Below are positions 19,335 to 26,621 of a stretch of 64,000 nt of DNA, piece by piece. Each line of letters starts with the position of its first letter. Position 1 is the first letter of the stretch. A program made the translations under genes and the position numbers. The notes beneath the pieces are model-generated. The model ran no database searches, was not told where the DNA came from, and saw only the letters and a program-made list of their open reading frames with translations. Source of the DNA: Desertimonas sp963772825. GTDB lineage: Bacteria > Actinomycetota > Acidimicrobiia > Acidimicrobiales > Ilumatobacteraceae. The stretch is from NCBI GenBank assembly GCA_963772825.1, contig CAVYYX010000017.1, positions 1 through 64,000 on the forward strand. Direction: 5' to 3'.

Positions 19335-20261
19335 GTGACCGACGCGGCGTTTCCACCGCCTCCCTCGCCGGCGTCCGAGCTCGACCCCACGCCGGTGATC
19401 GCCGAGCCCGTCGAGCCGGCGGGTCCGACCGCCGTCGGACCGCCAGAGGAGCTGGTGCCCAGTGTCCACCGCGGCCGGTACCCGCTTCCACGCGTGATCG
19501 CCGTCGCCAACCAGAAAGGCGGTGTCGGCAAGACGACCACGACGATCAACGTCGGGGCGTCGCTCGCCGAGCTCGGCCAACGCGTGCTCATCGTCGACCT
19601 CGACCCGCAGGCCAACGCCTCGACCGGTCTGGGTATCGAGAACCGGGGCTTGGAGACCTCGATGTATCACGTGTTGATGCAGGAAGTGCCGCTCGAGAAC
19701 TGCATCGAACCGACCGACGTGAAGGGCCTGTTCGTCGCCCCGGCCAGCCTCGATCTCGCTGGCGCGGAGATCGAGTTGGTGCCCGCGTTCAGCCGAGAGA
19801 CCCGCCTGCGCCGATCGATCGAGGCGGTGCTCGAGCAGTTCGACTACGTGCTCATCGACTGTCCCCCATCGCTCGGCCTACTCACCGTCAACGGTTTGAG
19901 CGCGGCCCAGGAGGTACTCGTTCCGATCCAGTGCGAGTACTACGCCTTGGAGGGACTCGGGCAACTACTTCGCAACGTCGACCTCGTACGCCGCAACCTC
20001 AACCCCGAGTTGCACGTCAGCACGATCGTGTGCGTGATGTACGACGCCCGCACGAAGCTCGCCGATCAGGTCGTCACCGAGGTCCGCGAGCACTTCGGCG
20101 ACAAGGTCGTCCAGACGGTCGTGCCTCGATCGGTGCGACTTTCCGAGGCGCCCTCGTTCGGCCAGCCGATCACCACGTTCGACCCTCGATCGCGTGGCGC
20201 GCTCGCCTACCGCGACGTGGCCAAGGAGATCAACCATGAATCGACGCAGCGGATTGGGTAG
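19335..20261 (+). CDS. parA: Chromosome partitioning ATPase ParA
   Basis: ParA is a deviant-Walker ATPase that segregates origins with ParB-parS. The 308-residue product has a Pro-rich N-terminal extension (~50 aa), then RVIAVANQKGGVGKTTTTIN (deviant Walker A), VLIVDLDPQANAST, DYVLIDCPPSLGLLTVN and a C-terminal SFGQPITTFDPRSRGALAYR. The GTG at 19335 is chosen because it follows a -10-like tacact at leaderless spacing and the frame upstream runs back into rsmG in a different frame. It overlaps parB by 26 bp. Confidence 0.96.
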   Translation: MTDAAFPPPPSPASELDPTPVIAEPVEPAGPTAVGPPEELVPSVHRGRYPLPRVIAVANQKGGVGKTTTTINVGASLAELGQRVLIVDLDPQANASTGLGIENRGLETSMYHVLMQEVPLENCIEPTDVKGLFVAPASLDLAGAEIELVPAFSRETRLRRSIEAVLEQFDYVLIDCPPSLGLLTVNGLSAAQEVLVPIQCEYYALEGLGQLLRNVDLVRRNLNPELHVSTIVCVMYDARTKLADQVVTEVREHFGDKVVQTVVPRSVRLSEAPSFGQPITTFDPRSRGALAYRDVAKEINHESTQRIG

Positions 20262-21141
20262 GGGTCTCGGTTCGCTGATCCCCCACGTCGGAGCCGATCC
20301 CGACGGTGGCGGAGCGTCGCCGACCCTCGCCGAGATCGCCGTTGCCGAGATCACGCCCAATCCCCACCAGCCACGGGTGCATTTCGACGAGGAGTCGTTG
20401 GCCGAGTTGGCCGACTCCATCGGCCAACTCGGATTGCTCCAGCCGATCCTCGTGCGTCGCACCGATGACGGCTACCAGCTGATCGCCGGCGAGCGCCGTT
20501 GGCGGGCCGCGCGGCGTGCCGGCCTGACGACCATCCCGGCGGTCGTGCGGGTGTCTGGCGACGTCGAGGCGGTCGAGGAAGCACTCGTCGAGAACCTCCA
20601 CCGAGAGGATCTCACGGCGCTCGAGGAAGCGGCGGCCTACCTGCAACTGATCGAGGAGTTCGATCTGACCCACGAGGACGTCGCCACGCGGATCGGCAAG
20701 AGTCGTTCGTCGGTGACCAACACGTTGCGGCTGCTTGGCCTGCCCCCTGAGGTCCAACGCTTGCTCGCTGACGGAAAACTTTCGGCGGGCCACGCCAAGG
20801 CGCTGTTGGGGACCCCTGATCGGGCCTTGCAAGAGCGCCTCGCAACCCGCGCCGTTGCCGAAGGGTGGTCGGTACGCACGATGGAGGACGTCGTACGTAG
20901 CGGGGGAGAGCAAGCCGAGCTGGGGGCGCCCGTCGCTGCCGGACCAGCGAGCGGTCGCCAGGGGGCGACCTCCGAGATCGCCCGCCTTCGTCCACCTGGC
21001 CTGCTCGAACTCGAAGAACTGCTCGCCAGCCACCTCGACACCCGCGTCGGAGTACAGATGGGTTCCAGGCGCGGCAAGGTCACCGTCGAATTCGCCGACC
21101 TCGAGGATCTCGAGCGGATCTACCGACTGATCGTCGAGTGA
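20236..21141 (+). CDS. parB: Chromosome partitioning protein ParB
   Basis: ParB binds parS, spreads and recruits SMC. The 301-residue product starts NRRSGLGRGLGSLIPHVG, has the nuclease/CTPase fold motifs NPHQPRVHFDEESLAELADS and AGERRWRAARRAGL, an HTH (THEDVATRIGKSRSSVTNTL) and a C-terminal dimerisation region (VTVEFADLEDLERIYRLIVE). AAGGAG sits seven bases before the ATG at 20236, inside the end of parA. Confidence 0.96.
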   Translation: MNRRSGLGRGLGSLIPHVGADPDGGGASPTLAEIAVAEITPNPHQPRVHFDEESLAELADSIGQLGLLQPILVRRTDDGYQLIAGERRWRAARRAGLTTIPAVVRVSGDVEAVEEALVENLHREDLTALEEAAAYLQLIEEFDLTHEDVATRIGKSRSSVTNTLRLLGLPPEVQRLLADGKLSAGHAKALLGTPDRALQERLATRAVAEGWSVRTMEDVVRSGGEQAELGAPVAAGPASGRQGATSEIARLRPPGLLELEELLASHLDTRVGVQMGSRRGKVTVEFADLEDLERIYRLIVE

Positions 21142-21420
21142 CAAAAGTCTCAACGAAAGGTTGACGTCGAAGCGTGAGGGTCACCTACGACCTCATCTCG
21201 ATATTTACACAGGGGTGGACAACTCTGTGGATAACCTACATTGCCCCAGCGTGTGGGCCCATGGCTGGCGAGGTCGATCGCAGCTGGAGCAGCGTTGAGT
21301 CAGGCGCTGCGACGGAGCGTCCTCAGAAGTGTGAATGAAACGGGTCTTCCCGGAATCGGCGGAGTCGAGAAGCTGACGAAGGGCACGTGTGTTCGGCCAG
21401 CCAGGTTCCTGGCGGGTAGA
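21142..21420. other. Intergenic region after parB with DnaA boxes
   Basis: No gene is seen. A relatively AT-rich stretch (gatatttacacagg, from about 21200) is followed by inverse DnaA boxes ggtggacaa (21214-21222) and tgtggataa (21226-21234); the second is a perfect TTATCCACA box on the minus strand, the best match in the window. Parallel boxes three bases apart next to AT-rich DNA look functional; they could be a DnaA titration or regulatory site, or part of the origin. Confidence 0.55.
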
Positions 21421-22191
21421 TCAGCCGTGCGCTTGGAGGTGGACGGCGGCGCACGGACGGCGCACGTGCTGACGCGCCAGCAGCCACTCGGCGCCCCACA
21501 AGAAGAAGGCGCCGACGATCAATCCGGCGACGATGTCGGACAACCAGTGCACGCCGAGATAGGTGCGACTGGCGGCGATGCCGAGGATCAGCGCGGCCGA
21601 TCCGATGGTCGTCGCCCACCAAATCCGGCGGTTCTGGGTGAACAGCGTCACGACGAGCGGCACGAGCCCCCACAAGGCGGCCGCAGCCATCACATGGCCG
21701 CTGGGGAACGAGGGTCCGGTGCCGTTGACCAGTCGCTCGAGGTCGGGCCGATCGCGGTCGACGATGGCCTTCAACGTGAACTCGATGAGTGGTCGGCCGA
21801 ACGTGGCGATGAAGACGACCGTCGCCACGGCGCGGCATCGCCGCCACGAGACGGCGGCGAGCAAGGTCCCCAAGGAGAGCACGGCGAAGGTGCTGCCGAG
21901 GAATGAGATTCGCTTGACGATCGCGGTCATCCCGGATGAACGGGCATCCTCCACCGCCCGTTGAACCGGCTCGTCCCAGTGCAGCAACAGCCAACCGCCC
22001 CTGATCCACGCGGCGAGTGCCAGCGACAAGAACACGACCGCCAAGGTCGCGGCGACGTAGCGCCAGCGACCGAACATCAGCGCCGGTGTCAACGGCGGGT
22101 GGCAGTGCAGGCAGGTGGATGACGACGGGCTGCTGATGGACCCAGAGCGTAACCGCGTCTCGACCACTGTCGGTGACAGCGGCGCGGTCAT
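21421..22191 (-). CDS. PAP2-family membrane phosphatase
   Basis: The 256-residue product is a membrane phosphatidic-acid-phosphatase-2 type enzyme, a family acting on lipid or undecaprenyl phosphates. The three signature motifs are present: KAIVDRDRP (KxxxxxxRP), PSFPSGH (PSGH) and SRTYLGVHWLSD (SRxxxxxHxxxD). About six hydrophobic helices are visible (e.g. YVAATLAVVFLSLALAAWI, DIVAGLIVGAFFLWG). ATG at 22191 overlaps the stop of the CwlM-like gene (ATGA), suggesting coupled expression with a wall-related gene. The exact substrate is unknown. Confidence 0.85.
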   Translation of the reverse strand: MTAPLSPTVVETRLRSGSISSPSSSTCLHCHPPLTPALMFGRWRYVAATLAVVFLSLALAAWIRGGWLLLHWDEPVQRAVEDARSSGMTAIVKRISFLGSTFAVLSLGTLLAAVSWRRCRAVATVVFIATFGRPLIEFTLKAIVDRDRPDLERLVNGTGPSFPSGHVMAAAALWGLVPLVVTLFTQNRRIWWATTIGSAALILGIAASRTYLGVHWLSDIVAGLIVGAFFLWGAEWLLARQHVRRPCAAVHLQAHG

Positions 22192-23168
22192 CGTGAGGCG
22201 CCGGTGAGCTCGACCGGCGCGGCGACCCAGCGGGCGAGGGCGGCGACGACCGCGTCGACGATCGTTCCGGCGGAGTCGGAGATCTGTTGCACCGGACCGA
22301 GCGAGCACACGACGGCGGTCATCCGCGTCTCGCGCAAGACGGTGAGGCGCATCCCGGTGGTCGTCGCCTCGCCGAGCGAACCATGTGCGGTCAACGTCGC
22401 GGCGAGGTGCTGGGCGAGTGATTGGCCCCCTGCCGACGTGAACCCCTCCGTGGAGTAATAGGCAACGGTCGCCGCCGCCGTCGCTCGTGGCTCGAACCCC
22501 ACGTAGACGGTGGCGTTGTAGCGGTTGGCGGCAGCTGCCTGGCGTTTCGGGTCGAGCTCATCGATGGACACGACGCGGGCGCCGTTGCTGCGCAGCTCGC
22601 GGGTGATCGAACGCACCAGGGCGCTCAGGCCACCGTATTGCCCGAGCACGATGCGCAGGTCGTGGACCGATGCGGCGACGCTGTCGAGGCGCTCGATCTC
22701 CCGGATCGCCGCCATTCCCGGGCCAGAGCCGGTTCTCGAACTGATGTTCGTCAACACCTTGGCGGTGCCCTGTCCGCAGATCCCGTCGACGTCCAATCCG
22801 CAATTGCGTTGGAAGTCCTCGAGGGCCCGAGCGGTCAGTGGCCCGAAGATGCCGTCCACCCGTCCACAGTCGAAACCGAGCTTGCCGAGCATCGATTGCA
22901 GGGTCCCGACGTCGTCGCCGCGCAGGTTGGGGGCGAGCAACTTCAGCGGGCGAGACCCGAGCCGCCAGGACGCCTCGACGAGCGCCAGCCAGGTCACCTC
23001 GTCGCACATGCCGTGGTCATGCAAGCCACGAGCCCGCTGGAACGCCTGCAGGGCAGTGACCGTGGCGGCGTCGAATGACCCTGGCTCGGCTCCGACCGGG
23101 GCGAACCCGGCGCCGCCGAGGCGACGTTGGAGATCGCGTATCGCCTCGCCGTGTTGTCCTGGGGTCAG
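22188..23168 (-). CDS. CwlM-like peptidoglycan-binding pseudo-amidase
   Basis: The product has two peptidoglycan-binding domains (AIRDLQRRLGGAGF...ALQAFQRARG; GDDVGTLQSMLGKLGFDCGR) followed by an amidase_3-like fold (LVRSITRELRSNGARVVSID, NRYNATVYVGFEPRA). Place and order (before trxA-trxB, after parB) match cwlM of mycobacteria, whose product regulates MurA. The usual zinc motif LDPGHGG is absent and the SIHAN-type histidine is Phe in VYVGFEPRA, so it is probably catalytically dead. The first domain extends beyond any ATG/GTG/TTG start; a CTG at 23168, overlapping the trxA stop as CTGA, would give 326 aa. A TTG at 23024 would cut off that domain. Confidence 0.75.
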   Translation of the reverse strand: MTPGQHGEAIRDLQRRLGGAGFAPVGAEPGSFDAATVTALQAFQRARGLHDHGMCDEVTWLALVEASWRLGSRPLKLLAPNLRGDDVGTLQSMLGKLGFDCGRVDGIFGPLTARALEDFQRNCGLDVDGICGQGTAKVLTNISSRTGSGPGMAAIREIERLDSVAASVHDLRIVLGQYGGLSALVRSITRELRSNGARVVSIDELDPKRQAAAANRYNATVYVGFEPRATAAATVAYYSTEGFTSAGGQSLAQHLAATLTAHGSLGEATTTGMRLTVLRETRMTAVVCSLGPVQQISDSAGTIVDAVVAALARWVAAPVELTGASR

Positions 23169-23503
23169 CGAACGGAAATCAGAAATTCGTCGAGCTCCTG
23201 CAGCAGCTGGGTCTTGCCTCGTGCTCCGATGACCCGCTTGCTCAGGTTGCCGTTGGAGAAGACGAGCAGCGTGGGGATGCTCTGCACGCCGTAACGCAGG
23301 ACCAACTCCGGGTTGTCGTCGGCGTTGACCTTGGCAATCGCCAGCTCGTTGCCTCGCTCGCTAGCGATCTCTTCGAGGATCGGCGCGATCGTCCGGCACG
23401 GTCCGCACCACTCAGCCCAGAAGTCGACGACAACCGGTTTGTCGGCGCTCTGAATGTGTTCGTCGAACGTGCCCGTCGACAGGTTGACGATTCCTTCGGC
23501 CAT
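23165..23503 (-). CDS. trxA: Thioredoxin
   Basis: The 112-residue product is a classical thioredoxin: PVVVDFWAEWCGPCRTIAPI with the redox-active WCGPC, the cis-Pro loop QSIPTLLVFSNG, and normal length. It reduces protein disulfides using electrons from the neighbouring trxB product. It lies between trxB and the CwlM-like gene on the same strand, as in mycobacteria. Confidence 0.97.
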   Translation of the reverse strand: MAEGIVNLSTGTFDEHIQSADKPVVVDFWAEWCGPCRTIAPILEEIASERGNELAIAKVNADDNPELVLRYGVQSIPTLLVFSNGNLSKRVIGARGKTQLLQELDEFLISVR

Positions 23504-23605
23504 GTGCAGTTCCTTGCGCTCGGGTCCGGGAGCGGACCAATCCTACCGAGGTACAACCGCCCGCTGGCGCCAGGCATTCCCCGCGTGGTTGTGCGGGACG
23601 GTCCG

Positions 23606-24562
23606 TCAGCCGTGTTGCGACTCGAGCCAGCGCTCGGCGTCGATCGCCGCCATGCAGCCGGAACCCGCGGCCGTGATTGCCTGGCGATAGACGTGGTCTT
23701 GAACGTCGCCGCAGGCGAACACTCCGTCGACGTTCGTCGCCGTCGACCCGTCGCGCGTCAGCAGATAGCCCTGGTCGTCGCGGTCGAGCACATCGGCGAA
23801 CAGATCGGTGTTCGGACGGTGGCCGATGGCGACGAACAGCCCGGTGACCGGCAGCGTGGAGTCCTCATTGGTGTGGACGTTGCGCACGCGCACGCCCTCG
23901 ACCTGCTCGGCACCGAGAATGTCGGTGACGACGCTGTCCCACAAGAACTCGATCTTCGGGTTGGCGAACGCTCGGTCCTGCATGATCTTGCTGGCCCGCA
24001 ACGAGTCGCGACGGTGGATCAGGGTGACCTTGTCGGCGAAGCGGGTGAGGAACGTCGCCTCCTCGACCGCTGAGTCACCGCCGCCGACGACGGCGATGTG
24101 CTGGCCTCGGAAGAAGAACCCGTCGCACGTTGCGCACGTCGACATCCCGTGGCCGATCAGGCGTTGTTCCGCTTCGAGTCCGAGGAGCAGGGACTTGGCG
24201 CCGGTGCTGATGATCAGCGACTGAGTTTCGTAGATGTTGTCGTGCACGTAGACCTTGAACGGCCGCGTGGAGAGGTCGACCTTGGTGGCCTTCTCGGTGA
24301 CGAACTCCGCCCCGAACCTGGCGGCCTGGTCGCGGAAGCGCTGCATGAGATCGGGGCCGAGGATCCCGTCGGGGAATCCCGGGTAGTTCTCGACGTCGGT
24401 GGTCAGCATCAGCTGACCACCAGGCTGGTCGCCCGAGCTCGACGGTTCACCCTCGATGACGAGCGGGTTGAGGTTGGCCCTCGCGGTGTAGATCGCGGCG
24501 GTGAGCCCGGCCGGGCCAGAGCCGACGATGACGACCTGTCGAGTGTGCGGGTTGGAAGACAA
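23606..24562 (-). CDS. trxB: Thioredoxin reductase
   Basis: The 318-residue flavoprotein transfers electrons from NADPH to thioredoxin. It shows the FAD motif VVIVGSGPAGLTAAIYTARA, the redox disulfide STCATCDGFFF, the NADPH motif VVGGGDSAVEEATFL and the C-terminal FAD motif VFACGDVQDHVYRQAITAAG. A 102 bp gap separates it from trxA. Confidence 0.97.
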   Translation of the reverse strand: MSSNPHTRQVVIVGSGPAGLTAAIYTARANLNPLVIEGEPSSSGDQPGGQLMLTTDVENYPGFPDGILGPDLMQRFRDQAARFGAEFVTEKATKVDLSTRPFKVYVHDNIYETQSLIISTGAKSLLLGLEAEQRLIGHGMSTCATCDGFFFRGQHIAVVGGGDSAVEEATFLTRFADKVTLIHRRDSLRASKIMQDRAFANPKIEFLWDSVVTDILGAEQVEGVRVRNVHTNEDSTLPVTGLFVAIGHRPNTDLFADVLDRDDQGYLLTRDGSTATNVDGVFACGDVQDHVYRQAITAAGSGCMAAIDAERWLESQHG

Positions 24563-24577
24563 GAGAACCGTCCGTGG

Positions 24578-24898
24578 TCAGTCGTTGGAGAAACGCTTAC
24601 TCAGAACGAACAGCCCACCGAGGCAGAAGATTCCCCCGACGATCAGGTAGCTGGTGTACACGGACACGTCGTGACTGAACCAGATGTCGAGCAGCGCCTG
24701 GAGCGCACGGCTGGCCATCACGATCAGCAAGATGAGGGCGACGACGCCGAGGATCGCCGCCAACAGCCCGAACACGACCGCCCGCGAGGCCGTGACGAGC
24801 GGCTTGGTGGTTCGGTCGCGCACGGTTGCGACGACACGTTCGATCGTGTCGGCGATGTCCGCCGCCCAGTTCGGATCGGTGAACGGATTGCCGGCCAT
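24578..24898 (-). CDS. Small two-helix membrane protein
   Basis: The 106-residue product has a soluble N-terminus (MAGNPFTDPNWAADIADTIE) and two hydrophobic helices (AVVFGLLAAILGVVALILLI and YTSYLIVGGIFCLGGLFVLS). No family is recognised with confidence; it has the size and layout of phage-holin or DUF-type membrane proteins found before trxB in Acidimicrobiia. It ends 15 bp before trxB and probably shares its transcript. Confidence 0.7.
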   Translation of the reverse strand: MAGNPFTDPNWAADIADTIERVVATVRDRTTKPLVTASRAVVFGLLAAILGVVALILLIVMASRALQALLDIWFSHDVSVYTSYLIVGGIFCLGGLFVLSKRFSND

Positions 24899-24920
24899 GG
24901 GCGCCGAGACTAGATGACAC

Positions 24921-24944
24921 GACCGATGGGTGTTTAGGGGACGG
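24921..24944 (+). repeat. 24-bp word shared with the 53.7-kb hairpin
   Basis: Bases 24921-24944 (gaccgatgggtgtttagggg then acgg) are the exact reverse complement of 53727-53750. Here it stands alone, upstream of the small membrane-protein gene, without its inverse partner. Confidence 0.8.
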
Positions 24945-25066
24945 AACGGGGTTCTCCTTGGGTTTGTGTAGGTCGGTCACGCGCTGCGTCACGGTTGCAA
25001 TGCTCTGGAAGCGGTCGCGCCGCGGGCGTCGCGCCGTGCAGCGCCGTGAAACTGCGTCGCAAGTTC

Positions 25067-25114
25067 TTCTTTGGTTGCTGTGACGCCGCTAGCGGCGCCA
25101 AATCGACCAAAGAA
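25067..25114 (-). terminator. Nested hairpin after the anti-sigma gene
   Basis: Outer arms ttctttggt (25067-25075) and accaaagaa (25106-25114) are perfect inverses and enclose a 14-base palindrome cgccgctagcggcg (25084-25097). It begins 13 bp after the stop of the anti-sigma gene. No T tract follows, so termination is inferred from position and structure only. Confidence 0.5.
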
Positions 25115-25126
25115 CATGGAACAGGG

Positions 25127-26002
25127 TCATGCGCTGGGGGCGCGGAGGACGATCGCGCAGTCGTCGAGCGCCACAGCGGCGTAGCCGTCGGCGGTGAGGG
25201 CCACGGCGATATCGGTCAGTACACCGTCGTCGTCCTCGAACCGAGCCTCGGGTGGCGCCGGTGAAGGCCCCTCCTCGCAGGCGGCGATCACTTCGGCGAC
25301 CGGCGGCGGCTCGTCGTCAAGAGTCTCGACATACGCCCGCAGCTCTGCGGCATCACTCACGATCGGAGGCTCGGTCGCCGCCGCGGCGTCGGCGGCTGCG
25401 CCTTGGCTTGGCACGGACGTCGCTGGCGCCGCCGGAGGCGGGGCTGCCGCCAGCGGCTCGTCCTCAGCGTCTGCCGCCGCGTCGGACTCGGCGAACTCGG
25501 CCGACGGCTCCGATCCAGCAGGCTCGAGCGTCACGTCAGGCGCCGCGGACTCGGCGCTCGTCACGGGTGATTCGACGGCCATCTCCGAGGCCGGTGCCTG
25601 GCGGATCTCGCCGGCCGAGTCGTCGTCGCCATCCCGGTTGGCGATGACGAAGCCACCGACCACCAGCACGGCGGCGGCGGCCACCGCGGTGAGTGCCTGC
25701 ATCCGACGCGCCTGGCGCCGGCGATCGAGCGAGGAGACCGTGGCGGGCGGGGCGGGTGGTGGCGTCGTGCCGACGCGCAGCTCGTCGAAGGCGGCCAGCG
25801 CGGCGGCGACCGCCGCCTCGCGACGCTCGGCCGAGGGTGCCGGGACCTCGGCGACGGCCGCGGCGACGGCGCGCAGGCGCTCGACCTCAGCCAGCAGTGC
25901 AGGGTCACCCTCCACGCGGGCGCGCTCGTCGGGTGTCGCCTCCCCGTCGAGGTAGGCGCTGGCCAGCTCGGCGGCGTTTGGTTGTGGGTCGTCAGCCATC
26001 AT
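25127..26002 (-). CDS. Putative membrane-anchored anti-sigma factor
   Basis: The ~291-residue product has an N-terminal zinc-finger-less anti-sigma-type domain (AAELASAYLDGEATPDERARVE, LLAEVERLRAVAAAV), a single membrane helix (MQALTAVAAAAVLVVGGFVI) and a long acidic Ala/Pro-rich extracytoplasmic part ending in a small globular region (ADGYAAVALDDCAIVLRAPS). It follows and overlaps the ECF sigma gene by 11 bp, the usual arrangement for a cognate regulator. ATG at 26002 or 25999 starts the recognisable domain; the frame is open further upstream but that lies inside the sigma gene. Confidence 0.75.
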   Translation of the reverse strand: MMADDPQPNAAELASAYLDGEATPDERARVEGDPALLAEVERLRAVAAAVAEVPAPSAERREAAVAAALAAFDELRVGTTPPPAPPATVSSLDRRRQARRMQALTAVAAAAVLVVGGFVIANRDGDDDSAGEIRQAPASEMAVESPVTSAESAAPDVTLEPAGSEPSAEFAESDAAADAEDEPLAAAPPPAAPATSVPSQGAAADAAAATEPPIVSDAAELRAYVETLDDEPPPVAEVIAACEEGPSPAPPEARFEDDDGVLTDIAVALTADGYAAVALDDCAIVLRAPSA

Positions 26003-26621
26003 CGGTCGATTCGGGCAGGGGAGTGGAGCTAGGACGCTCGGCGGTGGGGGCGGAGTTCCCGAGGCGCTGGGCGAGCAGCCCACGACCGCGGGCAATGCGG
26101 GACTTCACGGTGCCGGGGGGAACGCCGAGGGTTTCGGCGATCTCGGCGTAGTCGAGGTCGCACAGGTCGCGCAGCACCACGGCGACGCGGAATTCGTCGG
26201 GCAGCTCGTCGAGCGCCTCGTCGATGGCCAGGCGGTCGACGACGGCATCGATGCGGCGAGGCGCGACTGGGTCGGCGACGTCGCGGGTGGCCCCCTCGTC
26301 GGTCGCCGAGTGTGGGGATGGGCGCCGATCACGCTTGCGGAGCTCGTCGAGCGAGGCGTTCGTGGCGATCCGGTAGGTCCACGTCGAGAACGCGGCGCGG
26401 CCGTCGAAGCGGGCGAGCCCACGCACGATCGAGATCATCGCCTCCTGCGCTGCGTCGTCGGCGTCGCGACTGGATCCGGCGATCCGCCGGCAGATCGCGT
26501 GGATGCGGTCGTAGTGCCGGCGCAGCAAGGTGTCGAGGGCATCACGATCGCCGGCTTGGGCGGCGGCGACGAGCGTGTGGTCGTCGTCGGAGTCGGTCGT
26601 GCGCATCGGGCGGCGAGTCAA
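25992..26621 (-). CDS. ECF-type RNA polymerase sigma factor (SigM-like position)
   Basis: The 209-residue product contains sigma region 2 (LLRRHYDRIHAICRRIAG, DADDAAQEAMISIVRGLARF, AAFSTWTYRIATNASLDELR) and region 4 (LDELPDEFRVAVVLRDLCDL, DYAEIAETLGVPPGTVKSRI, ARGRGLLAQRL). Its place beyond trxB matches sigM of mycobacteria. The TTG at 26621 overlaps the kinase stop (TTGA); an ATG at 26606 is an alternative. It is likely held inactive by the adjacent anti-sigma factor. Confidence 0.92.
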   Translation of the reverse strand: MTRRPMRTTDSDDDHTLVAAAQAGDRDALDTLLRRHYDRIHAICRRIAGSSRDADDAAQEAMISIVRGLARFDGRAAFSTWTYRIATNASLDELRKRDRRPSPHSATDEGATRDVADPVAPRRIDAVVDRLAIDEALDELPDEFRVAVVLRDLCDLDYAEIAETLGVPPGTVKSRIARGRGLLAQRLGNSAPTAERPSSTPLPESTDDG

